In this document: piece by piece, positions 1 to 5,490 of the stretch
How positions within the stretch are numbered: position 1 is the first letter of the stretch
How the letters are laid out: the number at the start of each line of letters is the position of its first letter
Source: an uncultured Kordia sp.
Lineage (GTDB): Bacteria; Bacteroidota; Bacteroidia; Flavobacteriales; Flavobacteriaceae
DNA: 5,490 bases
Assembly: GCA_913054565.1 (NCBI GenBank)
Contig: CAJXHW010000140.1
Span: 1-5,490, forward strand
Direction of reading: 5' to 3'
Position numbers and translations under genes: made by a program
The notes under the pieces: model-generated
What the model was told of the DNA's origin: nothing
The model's input: the letters and a program-made list of their open reading frames with translations, nothing else
Database searches by the model: none

Positions 1-35
1 TATATAATAGTTCTTTAAAATAGCGTAAAATTACT

Positions 36-201
36 ACCCGCATTAGTTATTATTTTTTGATAAACTCAACAAGTTTCAATTAAAAAAAGTGAGTCTTTGT
101 TGTAAAAGCAAGCTGCCTTTGAGCAGATCCTTGACCAACTTGTTAGCTTTAATCCTGTTAATAGGAGTTTATACAAAACTCATACTGATGTGGGTTTTTT
201 T
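36..201 (+). ncRNA. ssrS: 6S RNA, flavobacterial type (6S-Flavo-like)
   Basis: 6S RNA binds RNA polymerase holoenzyme by imitating an open promoter and so lowers transcription of many genes in slow growth. The sequence folds into the expected rod. The closing stem pairs 36-47 with 184-195 over 12 bp, including two G-U pairs. An internal bubble follows (48-60 against 172-183). A second stem pairs 61-67 with 165-171, and a third pairs 68-75 with 137-144, with 145-164 bulged out on the 3' side. Inside the apical region, 113-116 (CTGC) can pair with 122-125 (GCAG). The closing stem runs into seven T residues (195-201), which gives an intrinsic 3' end. From family knowledge, Flavobacteriia carry a 6S RNA of this design, and as I recall it lies next to rny, often with zapA upstream. 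The exact 5' end is inferred from the stem; 1-35 holds no convincing promoter match. A long structured leader of rny is the main alternative. Confidence 0.72.
184..201 (+). terminator. Intrinsic 3' end of the 6S RNA, just before rny
   Basis: The 3' arm of the 6S closing stem (184-195) is followed directly by a seven-T run (195-201). This is a stem plus U-tract, but the stem closes a long rod rather than a short hairpin. It ends 10 nt before the rny start codon, so any transcript starting upstream and reaching rny must read through it. Efficiency cannot be judged from sequence. Confidence 0.5.
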
Positions 202-211
202 ATATAAATAA

Positions 212-1789
212 ATGATAGATATGGATGAAATAATTATACCAGCATTAATTGGTATTGTGATTGGGGTAGCAGTAGGTTTTGTGATAGCAAAAATACTTGC
301 TAAAAATAGTGCTTCTAGCGTAATTGCTTCTGCAGAAAAAGAAGCTCAGTTAGTTATAAAAGAGGCTAAAAAAGAAGGGGAGTCTCTTAAAAAAGATAAA
401 TTACTTCAAGCAAAAGAACGCTTTATTGAGTTAAAGTCTGAGCATGAAAAAGTGATTTTAACTAAAGACAAAAAAATAGCAGATATTGAAAAAAGGGTTC
501 GCGATAAAGAATCTCAAATTTCTAACGAGTTATCAAAAGCTAAAAAATCTAATAAAGAAGTTGAAGAAAAGAAGAAAGATTACGATTATAGAATTGACTT
601 TCTAGAGAAAAAGAATGAAGAGATTGAACGTTTGCATAAAAAGCAAGTTGAACAATTAGAAGTTATTTCTGGGTTATCTGCAGAAGAAGCTAAAGAAGAA
701 TTGATAGTTTCTTTAAAAGAAGAGGCTAAAACTGATGCAATGTCTTTTGTGCAGGATAGTATAGAAGAAGCAAAAATGACAGCTCAGCAAGAAGCTAAGA
801 AAATCATTATTAATACAATTCAGCGTATTGGAACGGAAGAAGCAGTTGAAAACTGTGTGTCAGTATTCAACTTAGAATCTGATGATGTTAAAGGTAGAAT
901 TATTGGTAGAGAAGGACGTAATATTAGAGCAATAGAAGCAGCAACAGGTGTTGAAATTATTGTAGATGATACGCCAGATGCTATTATTCTATCTTGTTTT
1001 GATTCTGTAAGGCGAGAAATAGCACGTTTGTCATTACATAAATTAGTTACTGACGGACGAATTCACCCAGCAAGAATTGAAGAAGTTGTTAAGAAAACTC
1101 AAAAGCAAATTGAGTCAGAAATTGTAGAGGTAGGTAAGCGTACGGTTATTGATTTAGGGATTCATGGTTTACACCCAGAATTGATAAAAATGGTTGGACG
1201 AATGAAGTACCGTTCGTCATATGGTCAAAACTTATTACAGCACTCAAGAGAAGTTGCTAAATTATGTGGTGTTATGGCATCTGAATTAGGGTTAAATCCT
1301 AAACTGGCTAAAAGAGCAGGGTTACTACATGATATTGGTAAAGTTCCGGAAGAAGAAACAGAATTACCTCATGCCATTTTAGGAATGCAATGGGCTGAAA
1401 AGCATGGTGAAAAACCGGATGTTTGTAATGCAATTGGAGCACACCATGACGAAGTAGAAATGAAATCATTATTCGCGCCTATAGTTCAGGTTTGTGATGC
1501 TATATCTGGTGCAAGACCAGGTGCAAGACGTCAAGTATTAGATTCATACATCCAGCGTTTGAAAGACTTAGAAGAAATTGCATTTGCATTTACTGGAGTT
1601 AAAAAAGCATATGCTATTCAAGCGGGTAGAGAGTTACGTGTAATTGTTGAAAGTGAAAAAGTATCTGATGAAAAAGCAGCTAACTTATCATTTGAAATTT
1701 CACAAAAAATTCAAACAGACATGACTTATCCTGGTCAAGTAAAAGTGACAGTTATTAGAGAAACAAGAGCTGTTAACATTGCTAAATAG
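212..1789 (+). CDS. rny: Ribonuclease Y, membrane-anchored endoribonuclease
   Basis: RNase Y makes the initiating endonucleolytic cuts in mRNA decay and RNA processing, at the inner face of the cytoplasmic membrane. The 525-residue product has the complete family layout and usual length. A single membrane segment lies at about residues 6-28. A long charged coiled coil rich in K and E spans about 40-200. A KH domain at about 215-280 has its RNA-binding GREG loop at 232-235. An HD domain at about 335-430 shows H344, the HD pair H373-D374 in LLHDIGK, H411-H412 in AHHDE, and D429 in the QVCDAISGARPGARR segment, so all expected metal ligands are present. A C-terminal domain follows. The start at 212 is used because the region before it is A-rich and close to the start; an ATG at 221 (residue 4) would give an equally good protein and cannot be excluded. 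There is no Shine-Dalgarno motif, as usual in this phylum. The gene follows the 6S RNA 3' end immediately and ends at a strong terminator. Confidence 0.97.
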   Translation: MIDMDEIIIPALIGIVIGVAVGFVIAKILAKNSASSVIASAEKEAQLVIKEAKKEGESLKKDKLLQAKERFIELKSEHEKVILTKDKKIADIEKRVRDKESQISNELSKAKKSNKEVEEKKKDYDYRIDFLEKKNEEIERLHKKQVEQLEVISGLSAEEAKEELIVSLKEEAKTDAMSFVQDSIEEAKMTAQQEAKKIIINTIQRIGTEEAVENCVSVFNLESDDVKGRIIGREGRNIRAIEAATGVEIIVDDTPDAIILSCFDSVRREIARLSLHKLVTDGRIHPARIEEVVKKTQKQIESEIVEVGKRTVIDLGIHGLHPELIKMVGRMKYRSSYGQNLLQHSREVAKLCGVMASELGLNPKLAKRAGLLHDIGKVPEEETELPHAILGMQWAEKHGEKPDVCNAIGAHHDEVEMKSLFAPIVQVCDAISGARPGARRQVLDSYIQRLKDLEEIAFAFTGVKKAYAIQAGRELRVIVESEKVSDEKAANLSFEISQKIQTDMTYPGQVKVTVIRETRAVNIAK

Positions 1790-1806
1790 TAAGTTAATAT
1801 TATTAC

Positions 1807-1840
1807 AAAAAAAAGCCACTCAATTGAGTGGCTTTTTTTT
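1807..1840. terminator. Bidirectional intrinsic terminator between convergent genes
   Basis: This is a perfect 34-nt palindrome. The core GCCACTCAATTGAGTGGC (1815-1832) can form a stem of seven or more base pairs. It is flanked by exactly eight A residues (1807-1814) and eight T residues (1833-1840), so a U-tract follows the hairpin on either strand. It lies 17 nt after the rny stop codon and 14 nt after the stop of the minus-strand gene, and so serves both convergent transcripts. Confidence 0.93.
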
Positions 1841-1854
1841 ATGTAAGGTTGTTG

Positions 1855-3336
1855 TTAAAAAGAACCTGAATATTCTTCATCTTCTTCAAAATCAATTTCT
1901 TCTTCTGCTTCATAACCAAACAGACTTTGCTTTTTAATTATTTCAGATATTCCGTCTGGCAACATACTTTCCCAGCCTTTTTCATTGTTTTCAATCATTT
2001 TTAAAACCTTACGAGAGTAAATGTCTAATATACTTAAATCGGCATTTTTAATATCGATCATTTTACCATTGTATTTGAAAAATTTATATAAATCTTTCAT
2101 TCTAGGGTGAACCTTAATGTTATCAATATTCATTAATTCGCCATCCTCACCCGTAAATGGATAAACATAAACTCTAATATCACTTGTAGCTAATTTACCG
2201 AATGCTTCCAGTATACCGCCTGGTAAATCTCTGTAATACTTCTCGTCAAATAATTCTATAAGATTTAAAGCTCCCATGGCTAAGCCAAGACGCTTTTTAG
2301 TAAATTTATTGAAATATTGTGCAACCTTATAGTACTCTTGAAAATTAGAGATCATTACAGTGTGCCCTAATGAACATAATAACTCTGCCCTATCCAAGAA
2401 ATCTCTTTCATTAATTTCACTTAAACCTTCTTTTAGGTTTGATAACGTAATTTCAAAAATTACTTCAGTTTTGTTTTTATCAACCTTGTTGTCGTTGATA
2501 AACATGTCATATGATTTTTTAAACATATCCATATTTACCTTTGTAACAGGTCTAAAACTACCTCTTAAAGCAAGGATATTTTTTTTGTAAAGAATTTTAC
2601 CTGCTAATAAGTTTTTACCATCTGGGCTAAACATTACGGCATCTGTCATGCCATGCTTAACAAGTTGTAAACTCATTAAACGGTTATCAACATTTCTGAA
2701 TAAGGGTCCAGAAAAGTTAATAGTGTCAATTTCTATTTGATCTTTATCTAAATGATCATATAAGTACGTTAATAATTTTTTAGGATTGTTGTGCTTGTAA
2801 TAGGCACCATATATTAAGTTAGTACCTAAAGCTCCTAAAGTATTTTGTTGTAATCTTGCATCGTTTTCTTTGAAACGTACGTGTAAAATGATATCACTAA
2901 ACTCATCCGTTGCATTAACTTGAAAGCGTAGCCCAATCCAACCATGACCTTTATATTTTTTAGCAAAATCAATTGTTGCAACTGTGTTGGCATAACTAAA
3001 AAACAATTTATTAGGGTGTTTATCTCTTGAGATACGTTCTTCTAATAAATTCATTTCATGATCTAGCATTTTTTTTAAACGCGCTTCAGTAACATAGCGT
3101 TTATCATCTTCAATACCATAAATAGCATCACTAAAGTCCTTATCATAAGCTGACATAGCTTTTGCTATAGTTCCAGATCCTCCACCTGCACGAAAGAAAT
3201 TTCTTACTGTTTCTTGTCCAGCACCAATTTCAGCAAAAGTTCCGTAAATGTGTTCATTTAAATTAATACGAAGCGCCTTGTTTTTAAGTGAAGGAGCAGC
3301 TTCAAAAGCTTTATCGCCTTTTAGTTTAATGGTCAT
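1855..3336 (-). CDS. Conserved Bacteroidota cytoplasmic protein of unknown function
   Basis: This 493-residue protein belongs to a family I recognise as widely conserved in Bacteroidota and of unknown function. As I recall, relatives are often labelled 'TonB-dependent receptor' or 'nicotinate-nucleotide adenylyltransferase'. Neither label fits: there is no signal peptide, plug domain or beta-barrel pattern, and no HxGH nucleotidyltransferase motif. The sequence looks soluble. Notable blocks, probably conserved, are GTFAEIGAGQE (32-42), FFRAGGGSGTIAKAMSAYDK (47-66), YGIEDD (73-78), LFFSYANTVATIDFAKK (111-127), GHGWIGLRFQ (130-139), LGTNLIYGAYY (170-180), NILALRGSFRPVTKVNMDMF (253-272), a CSLGHTVMISNFQEYYKV block (321-338) and a KVHPRMKDLYKFFKYNG block (408-424). 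The tail (475-493) is strongly acidic. The glycine-rich blocks near the N-terminus could bind a nucleotide or phosphate, but that is a guess. The ATG at 3336 is the first in frame after a plausible promoter. The gene stands alone, divergent from the hydrolase operon and convergent with rny. Confidence 0.9.
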   Translation of the reverse strand: MTIKLKGDKAFEAAPSLKNKALRINLNEHIYGTFAEIGAGQETVRNFFRAGGGSGTIAKAMSAYDKDFSDAIYGIEDDKRYVTEARLKKMLDHEMNLLEERISRDKHPNKLFFSYANTVATIDFAKKYKGHGWIGLRFQVNATDEFSDIILHVRFKENDARLQQNTLGALGTNLIYGAYYKHNNPKKLLTYLYDHLDKDQIEIDTINFSGPLFRNVDNRLMSLQLVKHGMTDAVMFSPDGKNLLAGKILYKKNILALRGSFRPVTKVNMDMFKKSYDMFINDNKVDKNKTEVIFEITLSNLKEGLSEINERDFLDRAELLCSLGHTVMISNFQEYYKVAQYFNKFTKKRLGLAMGALNLIELFDEKYYRDLPGGILEAFGKLATSDIRVYVYPFTGEDGELMNIDNIKVHPRMKDLYKFFKYNGKMIDIKNADLSILDIYSRKVLKMIENNEKGWESMLPDGISEIIKKQSLFGYEAEEEIDFEEDEEYSGSF

Positions 3337-3366
3337 ATTTAATTGAGGTTAATTCTCTTAGTTATA

Positions 3367-3374
3367 CAAAAATA
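3367..3374 (-). promoter_or_regulatory. Candidate Bacteroidota -7 box for the minus-strand unknown gene
   Basis: Read on the minus strand, 3374-3367 is TATTTTTG, an exact match to the Bacteroidota -7 consensus TAnnTTTG. It lies 30 nt before the ATG at 3336, which would give a 5' leader of about 25 nt. The -33 element is weak: about 20 nt upstream there is CTTTA rather than TTTG. Exact matches to so short an AT-rich motif arise easily by chance here, so this remains a candidate. Confidence 0.45.
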
Positions 3375-3438
3375 GTAAATAACTAGGCTTAAAGATAAAA
3401 ATAGTATTGAATTTTGTGGTTTTTTATAAGAAATTTAA

Positions 3439-3473
3439 TTTGTTAGGAAATTCATAATTTTTTGGTTAGTTTG
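3439..3473 (+). promoter_or_regulatory. Weak candidate promoter for the hydrolase/membrane-protein operon
   Basis: In the divergent intergenic region, TTTG at 3439-3442 and TTAGTTTG at 3466-3473 resemble the Bacteroidota -33 and -7 elements, with a 23-nt spacer. The -7 box matches TAnnTTTG at seven of eight positions. It would give a leader of about 30 nt before the ATG at 3512. A second near-match, TTAATTTG, lies at 3435-3442. Neither is decisive. Confidence 0.25.
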
Positions 3474-3511
3474 TAGGGCGTATAATAACACTTGGTTTAA
3501 TAAATTAATTC

Positions 3512-4279
3512 ATGAAAATTACATTTTTAGGTACTGGTACATCACAAGGTATACCTGTTATAGGTAGTCATCACCCGGTTTGTTTAAGTACAGATAAAAA
3601 AGATAAACGCTTGCGCTCTTCAATACTTGTTGAAATAGCTGAAACTGTTTTAGTAATTGATTGTGGTCCGGATTTTAGAGCTCAGATGTTACGTGAAAAT
3701 CCAAGCCATTTAGATGCTATACTTTTCACCCATGAACATTCAGATCATACGGCAGGTTTAGATGATATTAGACCCTTTTATTTTAAACAAGAAGGTGATT
3801 TTCAACTCTATGGTCATCAACGTGTGTTTGAGTCGTTAAAGCAACGCTATGGCTATATATTTGAAACAGAAAATAAATACCCCGGAGCTCCAACTGTGGC
3901 TTTAAATAGTATAGAAAACAACAAACAATTTACAATAGGGGCAGCAACAATTACGCCAATAAATGTGTGTCATGGTGGTTTGCAAGTTTTTGGATTTCGT
4001 ATTAAAGATTTTGTGTACTTAACAGATGTAAAAACCATTACTGACGCAGAAATAGTCAAGCTAAAAAATACAAAAGTATTAGTTGTAAATGCTTTAAGAA
4101 TACGTGAGCATCACTCACATTTTACATTATCTGAAGCTTTAGCCTTAATAGAAAAAGTACAACCAGAAAGCGCCTATTTAACACATATTAGCCATGAGTT
4201 AGGTTTTTATGAAGAAGTTCAGAAAACTCTTCCAAAAAATGTATTTTTGGCTTATGATACTTTAACCTTAAATCTTTAA
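3512..4279 (+). CDS. PhnP-like metallo-beta-lactamase-fold hydrolase
   Basis: This 255-residue protein is a cytoplasmic metal-dependent hydrolase of the metallo-beta-lactamase superfamily, nearest by pattern to PhnP (5-phosphoribosyl 1,2-cyclic phosphodiesterase). It opens with MKITFLGTGTSQGIP, typical of this branch. The metal-binding residues are present: HEHSDH at 74-79, H154 in NVCHGG, D172 in YLTD, and H225 in the LTHISHE motif, which PhnP shares. H203 in HHSHF probably matches the catalytic histidine of PhnP. E. coli PhnP has a structural zinc site formed by a CxCxxC segment near residue 21; here the aligned segment is S19-H-H21-P-V-C24, so two of three cysteines are missing. No phn genes (C-P lyase) are nearby, so the substrate is unknown and a role in phosphonate breakdown should not be assumed. 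The length suits PhnP (about 250) better than tRNase Z (about 300 or more). The next gene starts 13 nt after the stop, which suggests cotranscription. Confidence 0.88.
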   Translation: MKITFLGTGTSQGIPVIGSHHPVCLSTDKKDKRLRSSILVEIAETVLVIDCGPDFRAQMLRENPSHLDAILFTHEHSDHTAGLDDIRPFYFKQEGDFQLYGHQRVFESLKQRYGYIFETENKYPGAPTVALNSIENNKQFTIGAATITPINVCHGGLQVFGFRIKDFVYLTDVKTITDAEIVKLKNTKVLVVNALRIREHHSHFTLSEALALIEKVQPESAYLTHISHELGFYEEVQKTLPKNVFLAYDTLTLNL

Positions 4280-4292
4280 ATAAAATCATCCT

Positions 4293-4814
4293 ATGAAAAA
4301 GCAATTGTTTTTATATCTATTTCTTTTAACAGCATTATTATTACTATTTGTTTTTGTGAACACAAAAAAAGAAATAAAATCTTATGAAGATAAAATAACG
4401 AAACTTAAAACCTTTAAAACAGAACAAGATAATAAGTATCAAGATACAATTGCAAATTTAAGGATAGAAGCAATGGAGCTAGGGAGGTTTACTTTAGAAG
4501 AAGATGCCTATGCTATAGAACATTTGTATAAAGAGGGAATTGATTATAAAGAATTGATTCCGCATATTGAAGACCAGTTGATTAGTTTGAATATTGAAGA
4601 AGGCGGAAACCCATTAGTGCCATTTGCACCCATGTTTGGTGATAAGATGATGATTAACAGTATGAAAATGTTAAACCATAAATGGATTATAGCCGATTTT
4701 AGTGATGGTAAATACTGGGGACAAGTGCTTATTGCCTGTACTTATAATGAGGATAAAACTATAAGTTTTAATACTAAAGACTCATTTCTATACCCGATAG
4801 ATGTTATTGAGTAA
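4293..4814 (+). CDS. Single-pass membrane protein of unknown function
   Basis: This 173-residue protein starts with MKKQ and a hydrophobic helix at about residues 5-22. The helix has no cysteine lipobox and no clear signal-peptidase site, so it is read as a membrane anchor. The helix is preceded by only a few residues including two lysines, which suggests that the rest lies on the periplasmic side. A charged, probably coiled-coil stretch follows (about 25-65), then a compact C-terminal domain. Its most distinctive block runs from GNPLVPF (105-111) through INSMKMLNHKWIIADFSDGKYWGQVLI (121-147) to SFLYP (164-168). I recall similar flavobacterial proteins with this block, sometimes labelled 'hydrolase', but I see no catalytic motif that supports the name. 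The gene follows the PhnP-like gene by 13 nt on the same strand, so the two are probably cotranscribed; a functional link is only inferred. The ATG at 4293 is preferred because it gives the intact membrane anchor. Confidence 0.85.
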   Translation: MKKQLFLYLFLLTALLLLFVFVNTKKEIKSYEDKITKLKTFKTEQDNKYQDTIANLRIEAMELGRFTLEEDAYAIEHLYKEGIDYKELIPHIEDQLISLNIEEGGNPLVPFAPMFGDKMMINSMKMLNHKWIIADFSDGKYWGQVLIACTYNEDKTISFNTKDSFLYPIDVIE

Positions 4815-4918
4815 TGACGTAAATTGTTGATAGACAATAATGTCGTAAAAATGACACATAATTACCGTTATCAAAATAACAGATTCTGATTTAATTTTAC
4901 GCAAAATTAATTATTGTC
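4815..4918. promoter_or_regulatory. Repeat-rich intergenic region before the XRE regulator, probable operator and promoter
   Basis: This 104-nt gap holds several symmetrical elements. GACA and TGTC half-sites occur at 4833-4836, 4841-4844, 4853-4856 and 4915-4918; the first two form the dyad GACA-N4-TGTC. A perfect 8-bp inverted repeat with a 4-nt loop spans 4891-4910 (TTAATTTT and AAAATTAA) and ends 8 nt before the ATG. Within it, TAATTTTA (4892-4899) matches the Bacteroidota -7 box TAnnTTTG at seven of eight positions, without a good -33 element. XRE-type regulators often control their own promoter through such dyads, so an autoregulatory operator is plausible. No terminator for the upstream operon is visible here. 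Confidence 0.35.
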
Positions 4919-5488
4919 ATGAAGAATATAGGAAAAAAAATTAAAGAGCTTAGGATAAAAAAAGGACTTTCTCAAGAGGAGTTAGCAGAAAATGCAACTG
5001 TAAACTTAAGAACTATTCAACGAATAGAAAATGATGAAAACAACCCTAGCGGAAAAACTTTACGCTTAATTTGTAAAGCCTTAAATGTAAATGTAGAAAG
5101 TATTTTTGATTATGGAAAGTATGACGATAAAACTTACCTGACATTGTTTCATCTATCTGTTATTGTGTTTGTAGTGTTTCCTATAGGAAATATTATTTTA
5201 CCATTAATTTTATGGCTCACTAAAAAGGATAAAATTTCTGGGTTAAATGAAATAGGAGCAAATTTGATTAATTTTCAGGTACTTTGGACGATACTTTTTT
5301 ATGCATTTATGATTTTTGGCGTGTTAGGTAAATTAATGCATAATAACTTTAAGCTATTTATATATTCAATAGTAATATTATACTTAATAAATATTGTTTT
5401 CCCAATTGTATTTGCAATAAAGACAAACAAAGGTGTTTTTAAGCCATTATATATAAACTTTAAATATTTACGAATAATTCGTTATTGA
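4919..5488 (+). CDS. Membrane-bound XRE-family regulator with DUF4870-like domain
   Basis: This 189-residue protein joins a DNA-binding domain to a membrane domain. Residues 4-62 form an XRE/Cro-type helix-turn-helix: the block IKELRIKKGLSQEELAE is followed by the recognition region VNLRTIQRIENDENNPSGKTL and the family-typical end ALNVNVESIF. After a short linker, about 73-101 holds hydrophobic segments with NIILPLILWLTKKD, typical of DUF4870 (Tic20-like) membrane proteins. ANLINFQVLW (114-123) continues that domain, and two further membrane helices lie at about 117-138 and 145-169. The arrangement places the helix-turn-helix in the cytoplasm, tethered to the inner membrane. From the family it is probably a transcription regulator that senses something at the membrane; ligand and targets are unknown. 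The gene is complete, ending with TGA 2 nt before the window end. It is separated from the upstream operon by 104 nt and appears to have its own regulatory region. Confidence 0.9.
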   Translation: MKNIGKKIKELRIKKGLSQEELAENATVNLRTIQRIENDENNPSGKTLRLICKALNVNVESIFDYGKYDDKTYLTLFHLSVIVFVVFPIGNIILPLILWLTKKDKISGLNEIGANLINFQVLWTILFYAFMIFGVLGKLMHNNFKLFIYSIVILYLINIVFPIVFAIKTNKGVFKPLYINFKYLRIIRY

Positions 5489-5490
5489 AT

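Noticed and set aside
1..35. 3' end of an upstream coding gene such as zapA, or a promoter for the 6S RNA.
   Set aside because: The stretch is too short to recognise any protein tail, and I find no good match to TAnnTTTG with a matching -33 element. Nothing can be supported here.
2360..2590. Open reading frame of 76 codons on the plus strand.
   Set aside because: It lies wholly inside the well-supported minus-strand gene at 1855-3336, its product resembles nothing I know, and it has no start signal. It is a shadow of the antisense coding sequence.
1855..3336. TonB-dependent receptor or nicotinate-nucleotide adenylyltransferase.
   Set aside because: There is no signal peptide, plug, beta-barrel pattern or C-terminal aromatic strand for a receptor, and no HxGH motif for an adenylyltransferase. 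The name is left open.
3481..3486. TATAAT as a classical sigma-70 -10 box, with TTG at 3462-3464 and a 16-nt spacer.
   Set aside because: The Bacteroidota primary sigma factor recognises TAnnTTTG, and a TATAAT hexamer is expected by chance in DNA this rich in A and T.
3512..4279. tRNase Z (RNase Z), which shares the HxHxDH motif.
   Set aside because: The protein is shorter than typical RNase Z, and its GTGTSQGIP opening and LTHISHE motif fit the PhnP-like branch better.
4867..4880. Hairpin GTTAT-CAAA-ATAAC as a terminator of the upstream operon.
   Set aside because: The stem has only five mostly A-T pairs and no T-run follows it.
1..5490. A new defence, mobile or CRISPR-type system.
   Set aside because: There are no direct-repeat arrays, transposase, recombinase, toxin-antitoxin pair or nuclease-helicase combinations. 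The genes look like ordinary chromosomal genes with uniform base composition.

Overview
The window looks like chromosomal core DNA from a member of the Bacteroidota, most likely the family Flavobacteriaceae. The clues are the strong AT bias, A/T-rich start regions without a purine-rich Shine-Dalgarno sequence, a 6S-type RNA gene directly before rny (RNase Y), and a large cytoplasmic protein that I recognise only from Bacteroidota. I see no transposon, prophage, CRISPR array, tRNA or rRNA.

Layout, left to right. Positions 36-201 can be folded into a long rod ending in a U-tract and are called as a flavobacterial 6S RNA, the regulator of RNA polymerase. Its 3' end lies about 10 nt before the start of rny (212-1789, +), a membrane-anchored endoribonuclease with an intact KH domain and HD active site. 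A perfect palindromic terminator (1807-1840) separates rny from the convergent gene at 1855-3336 (-). That gene encodes a 493-residue soluble protein of unknown function. Related proteins often carry unsupported names in databases.

A 175-nt divergent intergenic region (3337-3511) holds a good Bacteroidota-type -7 box for the minus-strand gene and only weak candidates for the plus strand. To its right, a PhnP-like metallo-beta-lactamase-fold hydrolase (3512-4279) and a small single-pass membrane protein of unknown function (4293-4814) are 13 nt apart and probably form an operon. After a 104-nt intergenic region rich in inverted repeats, the window ends with a complete membrane-bound XRE-type regulator (4919-5488): an N-terminal helix-turn-helix fused to a DUF4870-like membrane domain.

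The genes do not form one obvious pathway. The best-supported theme is RNA control at the left end, where a global transcription regulator (6S RNA) and a global mRNA-decay nuclease (RNase Y) are adjacent and possibly coupled. No clearly new multi-gene system is visible. The points most worth checking are the 6S-rny junction, the conserved unknown protein at 1855-3336, the altered cysteine site in the PhnP-like enzyme, and the repeat-rich region before the membrane-bound regulator.
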